NCBI RefSeq assembly: GCF_020009625.1
Contig: NZ_JAIHLP010000002.1
Span: forward strand, 496,001-560,000
Direction: 5' to 3'
Length of the DNA: 64,000 nucleotides
From: Leifsonia poae
Lineage (GTDB): Bacteria > Actinomycetota > Actinomycetes > Actinomycetales > Microbacteriaceae
The position numbers were made by a program, and so were the translations under genes. Shown here piece after piece: positions 59,569 to 64,000 of this stretch. The notes under the pieces are model-generated. The model saw only the letters and a program-made list of their open reading frames with translations, had not been told where the DNA came from and did not search any database. Position 1 is the first letter of the stretch; the number at the start of each line of letters is the position of its first letter.

Positions 59569-60552
59569 CTAGCTGCGTTTCGAGGCCGCAGGCAACCCGC
59601 GTTTGGAGACGATGTCGCGCAGGGCCGGCTCGAGCTCGGCATGCTCGAAACCGTACCCGGCGTTCAGCAGTCGCTCCGGAACCACCCAGCGACTCTTGAG
59701 CACCAGCTCGGTCTCGGTGCGGATGACCGCCGACCCGGTTTCGAGCATCCAGCGGAACGCAGGAAGCCCTGCCGGCACCCCGAGAACCCGGCGGAGCGCT
59801 GCCATGAACGTCCGGTTGTCCACGGGGTTCGGCGATGAGACATTGACGGCGCCGTCGATCTCCGGATGCTCGCGCAGGAAGTCGATAGCGCCGAGCACAT
59901 CCCGGAGGTGCACCCAGCTGAACCTCTGCCTGCCGCCGCGTGCCCCAGCCTCGTGGAACGTCCCCGCGTTGCGGCGAGCCGTCGTGGCGAACCAGCGACC
60001 GTCCCGCTGCGCACCGCCCAGACCGAACCGCGCAAGCGCGATCAGCGGAAGGAGGGCGCTGCCGTCGCCGAGCACGATGGCCATCCGCAACGCCACCCTC
60101 CGGGTGGAGGGCAGCTCGTGCTCGAAGAACGCGCGCTCCCACGCGGTGGCGACGCTGACCGAGAACCCCGTCCCGATCTCGCCGGCCGACTCGGTCATCG
60201 CGCGGTCCTCCGCGTGCCGGTAGATGGTCGCGGTCGATGCGTTCACCCAGAGACGCGGCGGCACGGTGCTCGCCGCGATCGCGGCGCCGACCTCCCGCGT
60301 CGTGTCCAGCCGGGAGCGGAAGATCTCGGCGCGGTTTGCGTCGGTGTACCGGCAGTTCACGCTCCGGCCGGCGAGATTGACCACCAGATCGGCGCCATCG
60401 ACGAGGCGGGTGATCGCGGCCGAGTCACCCCAGGATGCATCCGGTCCGGTGCGCCCGATCAGCGACACGGTCGCACCGCGCTCCCGGAACGTCGAGCTCA
60501 GGTACGCGCCGATGAAACCGCTCGCTCCGGCGATGACGATGCGTTCGCCCAT
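59569..60552 (-). CDS. TIGR01777-family epimerase (SDR39U1-like)
   Basis: A 327-residue atypical short-chain dehydrogenase. The cofactor motif is VIAGASGFIGAYL, followed by VVNLAGRSVNCRYT, a hallmark of the TIGR01777 group. GGRQRFSWVHLRD and INVSSPNPV-type (VNVSSPNPVDNRTF) blocks follow. The reaction is not established for this family. The ATG at 60552 follows GAGGAGGG. Upstream in the same direction lies a degraded coding fragment and then the DUF885 gene. Confidence 0.88.
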   Translation of the reverse strand: MGERIVIAGASGFIGAYLSSTFRERGATVSLIGRTGPDASWGDSAAITRLVDGADLVVNLAGRSVNCRYTDANRAEIFRSRLDTTREVGAAIAASTVPPRLWVNASTATIYRHAEDRAMTESAGEIGTGFSVSVATAWERAFFEHELPSTRRVALRMAIVLGDGSALLPLIALARFGLGGAQRDGRWFATTARRNAGTFHEAGARGGRQRFSWVHLRDVLGAIDFLREHPEIDGAVNVSSPNPVDNRTFMAALRRVLGVPAGLPAFRWMLETGSAVIRTETELVLKSRWVVPERLLNAGYGFEHAELEPALRDIVSKRGLPAASKRS

Positions 60553-60753
60553 CCGGCGCCCTCCTCTGTCGTGATCGTGTAGCGGAACCCACCCGCGTAC
60601 TCGTAGCCGCCCGACCCGCGGCGCGACGACCGCGTCGAACACGCCCCGGCCGCCGCCGCGGCACCCTCCGGGATTCCCTCGAAGTAGGCGCGCGGCCGGG
60701 GGTGCAGCTGATCGAGCTGCTCCCCCAGCACCACGCGATAGGGCGACGGAGCG
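60553..60753 (-). pseudogene. degraded fragment resembling the N-terminus of a DUF4166 protein
   Basis: Between the DUF885 stop and the epimerase start, one minus-strand frame reads NAPSPYRVVLGEQLDQLHP and then AYFEGIPEG, which I recognise as like the opening of DUF4166 proteins. The similarity then breaks: the expected GRGVFDAV appears in the next frame, and codon bias returns to the first frame at YEYAGGFRYTITTEEG. There is no ATG, only a CTG where the start would be. A small deletion-ridden remnant explains this best. The family assignment is from memory. Confidence 0.4.
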
Positions 60754-60754
60754 T

Positions 60755-62428
60755 TCAGTCGAGCAGCGCAGACCTGAGGGTGTCGAGACCGACACCGCCG
60801 ATGTCGAGCGCCTTCTTGTGGAACGCCTTGATATCGAAGTCGGCGCCCTCGCGCCGGGCGTACTCGTCGCGCAGCTGCTCCCAGATGCGCTGCCCGATCT
60901 TGTACGACGGGGCCTGCCCCGGCCAGCCGAGGTAGCGGTTCACCTCGAACCGCACGAAACCGTCGTTCATGTTGACGTTCTCGCGGAGGAACTGGAACGC
61001 GTACTCGCCGGTCCACGGTCCGGTGCCGTCGGGAAGCTGCTTCTCCAGATGCACGCCGATGTCGAGCACGACGCGGGCAGCACGCATGCGCTGGCCGTCG
61101 AGCATCCCAAGCCTGTCGGCCGGATCGTCGAGGTAACCCAGCTGCTCCATCAGACGTTCGGCGTAGAGCGCCCAGCCCTCGGCATGACCCGAGGTGCCGG
61201 CGATACGCCGCCACGAGTTCAACTGCGCCTTGTTGTAGGTGGCCTGCGCGATCTGCAGGTGGTGACCCGGGACGCCCTCGTGGTAGACCGTGGTCAGCTC
61301 ACGCCAGGTGTCGAACTCGGTGACGCCCTCGGGCACGCTCCACCACATGCGGCCGGCGCGAGCGAAGTCGTCACTCGGACCGGTGTAGTAGATACCACCC
61401 TCCTGGGTGGGGGCGATCATGCACTCCAGCCGGCGGATCTGTTCCGGGATGTCGAAGTGCGACGTGCCCAGCTCTTCGATGGCGCGGTCGCTCGTCTCCT
61501 GCATCCAATGCTTCAGCGCGTCGGTGCCGTGCAGCTTACGGGTGGAGTCGCCGTCGAGGAACGCGATCGCCTCATGCACCGAAGCGCCCGGCTTGATCTC
61601 CCGAGCGACCGACTCCTGCTCGGCCACCATGCGGGCGAGTTCTTCGATGCCCCATTCGTAGGTTTCGTCGAGGTCGACCGTGGCGCCGAGGAAGCTGCGC
61701 GAGGCGAGCGAGTAGAGCTCGCGGCCGACCGCATCCTTCTCGGGCGCGTGCGGCCCCAGCTCGTTCTGCAGGAACCCGGCCAGCTTGGCGTAGGCGGCGG
61801 CCGACTCTTTCGCCCCCGAAGCGAGATCGGCTGCGAGCGAAGCGGGAAGGTCGGCGTCACCGGCCTTGGCGTCCGCGGTGAACTCGAAGAAGAACCCGGA
61901 CTCGGCAACCTGCTTGTTCGCCTGGGTCAGCACCTCCCGCACCTGACGGATGGCCGGGACGTTTCCGGCGGCGATGCCGCTGCGGAGGGTCTCGATGTAG
62001 CCGTCCATCGCGGCAGGCAGATTGTGCAGCCGCTTGGCGATGTTCGACCAGTCCTCCTCCGTGTCCGTCGGCACGAGGTCGAAGATGTCACGCAGCTCCT
62101 GCGCCGGCGAGGCGATCACGTTGAGGTCGCGCTGGTTGAACCCGGCCTCGTGCTTCTCGACCGTCAGCTGGAGGTCGCGCGCCAGATCCATCTTGGTGAC
62201 CCGGTCGATGTCGTCAACCGGCTCCGCCGCTTCGATCGCGACCAGGGCCTCCTTGACCTTGCCGATGGCCTGCTCGGCGCCCGCCGGGGAGTAGTCGGCG
62301 TATTCGCCTTCGCGGCCCGGACGCCCCAGCCAGACGTGGAACTCGGGGTACAGCTCTAGTTGCGTGTCCACCCACTCTTCAGCGATCGTGTCGATCGGAG
62401 TAGGCGTCCGCTGTTCTGCGTTAGTCAT
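60755..62428 (-). CDS. DUF885 family putative metallopeptidase
   Basis: A 557-residue DUF885 protein. The motif VYHEGVPGHHLQIAQA, with its paired His and Glu, resembles a zinc-peptidase site, and family members are treated as putative peptidases. TSGHAEGWALYAERLMEQLG is the second family block. There is no signal peptide, so it is likely cytoplasmic. The substrate is unknown. The ATG at 62428 has TAGGGT (62435-62440) 6 nt upstream and overlaps the small membrane protein gene by 8 bp. Confidence 0.92.
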   Translation of the reverse strand: MTNAEQRTPTPIDTIAEEWVDTQLELYPEFHVWLGRPGREGEYADYSPAGAEQAIGKVKEALVAIEAAEPVDDIDRVTKMDLARDLQLTVEKHEAGFNQRDLNVIASPAQELRDIFDLVPTDTEEDWSNIAKRLHNLPAAMDGYIETLRSGIAAGNVPAIRQVREVLTQANKQVAESGFFFEFTADAKAGDADLPASLAADLASGAKESAAAYAKLAGFLQNELGPHAPEKDAVGRELYSLASRSFLGATVDLDETYEWGIEELARMVAEQESVAREIKPGASVHEAIAFLDGDSTRKLHGTDALKHWMQETSDRAIEELGTSHFDIPEQIRRLECMIAPTQEGGIYYTGPSDDFARAGRMWWSVPEGVTEFDTWRELTTVYHEGVPGHHLQIAQATYNKAQLNSWRRIAGTSGHAEGWALYAERLMEQLGYLDDPADRLGMLDGQRMRAARVVLDIGVHLEKQLPDGTGPWTGEYAFQFLRENVNMNDGFVRFEVNRYLGWPGQAPSYKIGQRIWEQLRDEYARREGADFDIKAFHKKALDIGGVGLDTLRSALLD

Positions 62429-62654
62429 ACTTCGACCCTATTCGCCTGACGCGCGCACAACCACCCGCCCTTCCGAGAGCGATCCCGGCCGGGATCGAGA
62501 CGAGCGACAGGACGACGCCGCAGAGCACCCCGATCCAGTCCGCACCCGGAAGCAGGAGCGAGGCGACCAGGATCAACGGCCCGACCGCGGCGAACAGGGC
62601 GATGCAGCAGAAGAGCGGAACCCGCCCGACCGGACCCGGCTGGACCGAACTCAC
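62421..62654 (-). CDS. small two-helix membrane protein
   Basis: A 77-residue protein with two hydrophobic segments (about residues 13-35 and 40-62) and a basic tail; no family is recognised. The start is GTG 62654 with GAGG upstream. It overlaps the DUF885 gene by 8 bp and lies 58 bp after polA. The hydrophobic pattern and spacing support a real gene, but no homologue is known to me. Confidence 0.55.
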   Translation of the reverse strand: MSSVQPGPVGRVPLFCCIALFAAVGPLILVASLLLPGADWIGVLCGVVLSLVSIPAGIALGRAGGCARVRRIGSKYD

Positions 62655-62712
62655 CGCCTCGGCACCACCATCGTCGCCCCTGGAGCGATGCTAGTGGAGA
62701 CCGGCCGCCGGA

Positions 62713-64000
62713 TCAGTGCGCGGCGGCGTCCCAGTTGGGGCCGCGGCCCACCTGGACCTCGAGGGGGACGGCGAGCGTGGCGGCGTGCGACATGCGGTCT
62801 CTGACGATGGCCTCGAGGGCGTCCCCCTCGCCGGTGGCCACCTCGAAGATCAACTCATCGTGCACCTGGAGGAGCATCCGCGACTCGAGACTCCCGTCGA
62901 TCATGTCGCCCGCGATGCCGAGCATCGCGATCTTCATGATGTCGGCGGCCGACCCCTGGATCGGCGCATTCAGCGCGGCCCGCTCGGCGTTGTCGCGCAG
63001 CACCCGGTTCGTGCTGGTGAGATCGGCGAACGGCCGACGGCGACCGAAGATGGTCTCGGTGTAGCCGTCGACGCGCGCCTGCTCGACGACGCCACGCAGG
63101 TAGTCGCGAACGCCGCCGAAGCGCGCGAAGTAGTCGCTCATGAGCTGTTTGGCTTCGGACGTCTCGATGCGAAGCTGCTTCGACAGCCCGAACGGGCTGA
63201 GACCGTAGGCGAGGCCGTACGACATGGCCTTCACCTTGGTGCGCATCGCCGGAGTGACCTCAGACGGGTCGACGCCGAAGATGCGCGCGCCGACGAAGCG
63301 GTGCAGGTCTTCGCCCGCGTTGAACGCCTCGATCAGCCCCGGGTCTTCGGAGAGGTGCGCCATGATCCGCATCTCGATCTGCGAGTAGTCGGCAGTGAGC
63401 AGGGTCTCGAACTCGGCGCCGCTGCGGATCGCGGAGCGGATCTCCCGCCCCTCCTCGGTGCGCACCGGGATGTTCTGCAGGTTCGGGTCGTTCGACGAGA
63501 TTCGGCCGGTGCTCGTTCCCGTCTGGTCGTAGGTGGTGTGGATGCGGCCGTCCGACTCGACCGAGCGCTCGAGCGTCTCCACGATCTGCTTCAGCTTCGT
63601 CGCATCGCGGTGCTGCAGCAGCAGACCGAGGAACGGATGCGGGCTCTTCTCCTGCAGATCGGCGAGCGAGGCGGCGTCCGTCGAGAACCCGGTCTTCGTG
63701 GCACGGGTCTTCGGCATCTGCAGCTCCTCGAAGAGCACCTGCTGCAGCTGCTTCGGCGACCCCAGGTTCACCTCGTGGCCGATCTCAGCGTAGGCACGCG
63801 CCGCGTAGTCGTTCGCCTTGTCGGTGAGTTCGCCGCGCAGGCGCGCCAGCACCTCGCTGTCGACGCTGACGCCCGCGAGCTCCATCTCGGCGAGCACCGC
63901 GACCAGCGGCAGCTCGATGTCGTCGAGCACCGTGCGGGTCCCCTCGTCGAGCGCGAGCATCTGGCCCTCGGCGACCCGACGCACATACCAGGCCTCGGTG
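62713..64000 (-). CDS. polA: DNA polymerase I, C-terminal part (runs off window)
   Basis: The last 429 or so codons of a family A DNA polymerase, used in replication primer removal and repair synthesis. Motif A is DYSQIEMRIMAHLSEDPG, motif B (O-helix) is RTKVKAMSYGLAYGLSPFG with a Tyr at the sugar-discrimination position, and motif C is LQVHDELIFE. GTSTGRISSNDPNLQNIP is the template-binding block. The 5' nuclease and 3'-5' exonuclease-like domains lie beyond the window edge. It is near rpsA and uvrB, as is usual in actinobacteria. Confidence 0.97.
   Translation of the reverse strand, partial: TEAWYVRRVAEGQMLALDEGTRTVLDDIELPLVAVLAEMELAGVSVDSEVLARLRGELTDKANDYAARAYAEIGHEVNLGSPKQLQQVLFEELQMPKTRATKTGFSTDAASLADLQEKSPHPFLGLLLQHRDATKLKQIVETLERSVESDGRIHTTYDQTGTSTGRISSNDPNLQNIPVRTEEGREIRSAIRSGAEFETLLTADYSQIEMRIMAHLSEDPGLIEAFNAGEDLHRFVGARIFGVDPSEVTPAMRTKVKAMSYGLAYGLSPFGLSKQLRIETSEAKQLMSDYFARFGGVRDYLRGVVEQARVDGYTETIFGRRRPFADLTSTNRVLRDNAERAALNAPIQGSAADIMKIAMLGIAGDMIDGSLESRMLLQVHDELIFEVATGEGDALEAIVRDRMSHAATLAVPLEVQVGRGPNWDAAAH

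Overview
The window is chromosomal DNA from a high-GC actinobacterium, most likely a member of the Microbacteriaceae (Leifsonia-like). The evidence is strong GC bias at third codon positions, many GTG starts, actinobacterial genes (whiA, rbpA, opcA, DUF3099, type B L31) and typical actinobacterial gene orders: tkt-tal-pgi-zwf-opcA-pgl, gap-pgk-tpiA-secG, uvrC-rapZ-whiA and rpsA-coaE-uvrB. I see no rRNA, tRNA, CRISPR array, prophage or insertion sequence. No gene-free stretch exceeds 300 bases.

Layout. 1-5030: start of a putative AMP nucleosidase, a VIT-family transporter, glutamate dehydrogenase, a DEAD/DEAH helicase interrupted by a one-base frameshift, and an SGNH hydrolase. 5049-12178: D-Ala-D-Ala carboxypeptidase, a TrmH/SpoU RNA methyltransferase, a sirtuin with a histidine phosphatase, and a minus-strand group of alpha/beta hydrolase, GT4 glycosyltransferase and an unrecognised beta-helix protein. 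12314-18918: trehalose synthase under a LacI-type operator, an exonuclease, L31B, a lone ABC ATPase, and the divergent glycogen pair glgA/glgC. 18915-23490: serB, fabG, DUF3099/small protein/SURF1 and an ABC-F protein. 23624-27728: a SUF Fe-S operon without sufS, sufU or sufR. 28009-30450: haem A synthesis (ctaB, GNAT, ctaA). 30736-38900: pentose-phosphate operon. 38984-50497: rbpA, secG, lower glycolysis, sodA, whiA, rapZ, uvrC and uvrA. 50672-55109: a five-gene MoxR/DUF58/DUF4129 cluster without a transglutaminase. 55194-64000: uvrB, coaE, rpsA, a TIGR01777 epimerase, a gene remnant, a DUF885 protein, a small membrane protein and the 3' part of polA.

The themes are central carbon metabolism (glycolysis, pentose phosphate, glycogen/trehalose), nucleotide excision repair (all three uvr genes plus polA), Fe-S and haem cofactor supply, and envelope functions.

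I found no large novel system. The most unusual signals concern translation initiation and small decays. At least eleven genes have a TANNNT -10 hexamer only 6-8 nt before the start codon, as expected for leaderless mRNAs. Two genes (sufD and the DUF4129 gene) are preceded by 4- and 8-codon mini-ORFs whose stop overlaps the real start as ATGA. The sufB leader holds two tandem perfect hairpins. The helicase frameshift and a degraded fragment upstream of the epimerase suggest recent gene decay or, for the helicase, a sequencing error.
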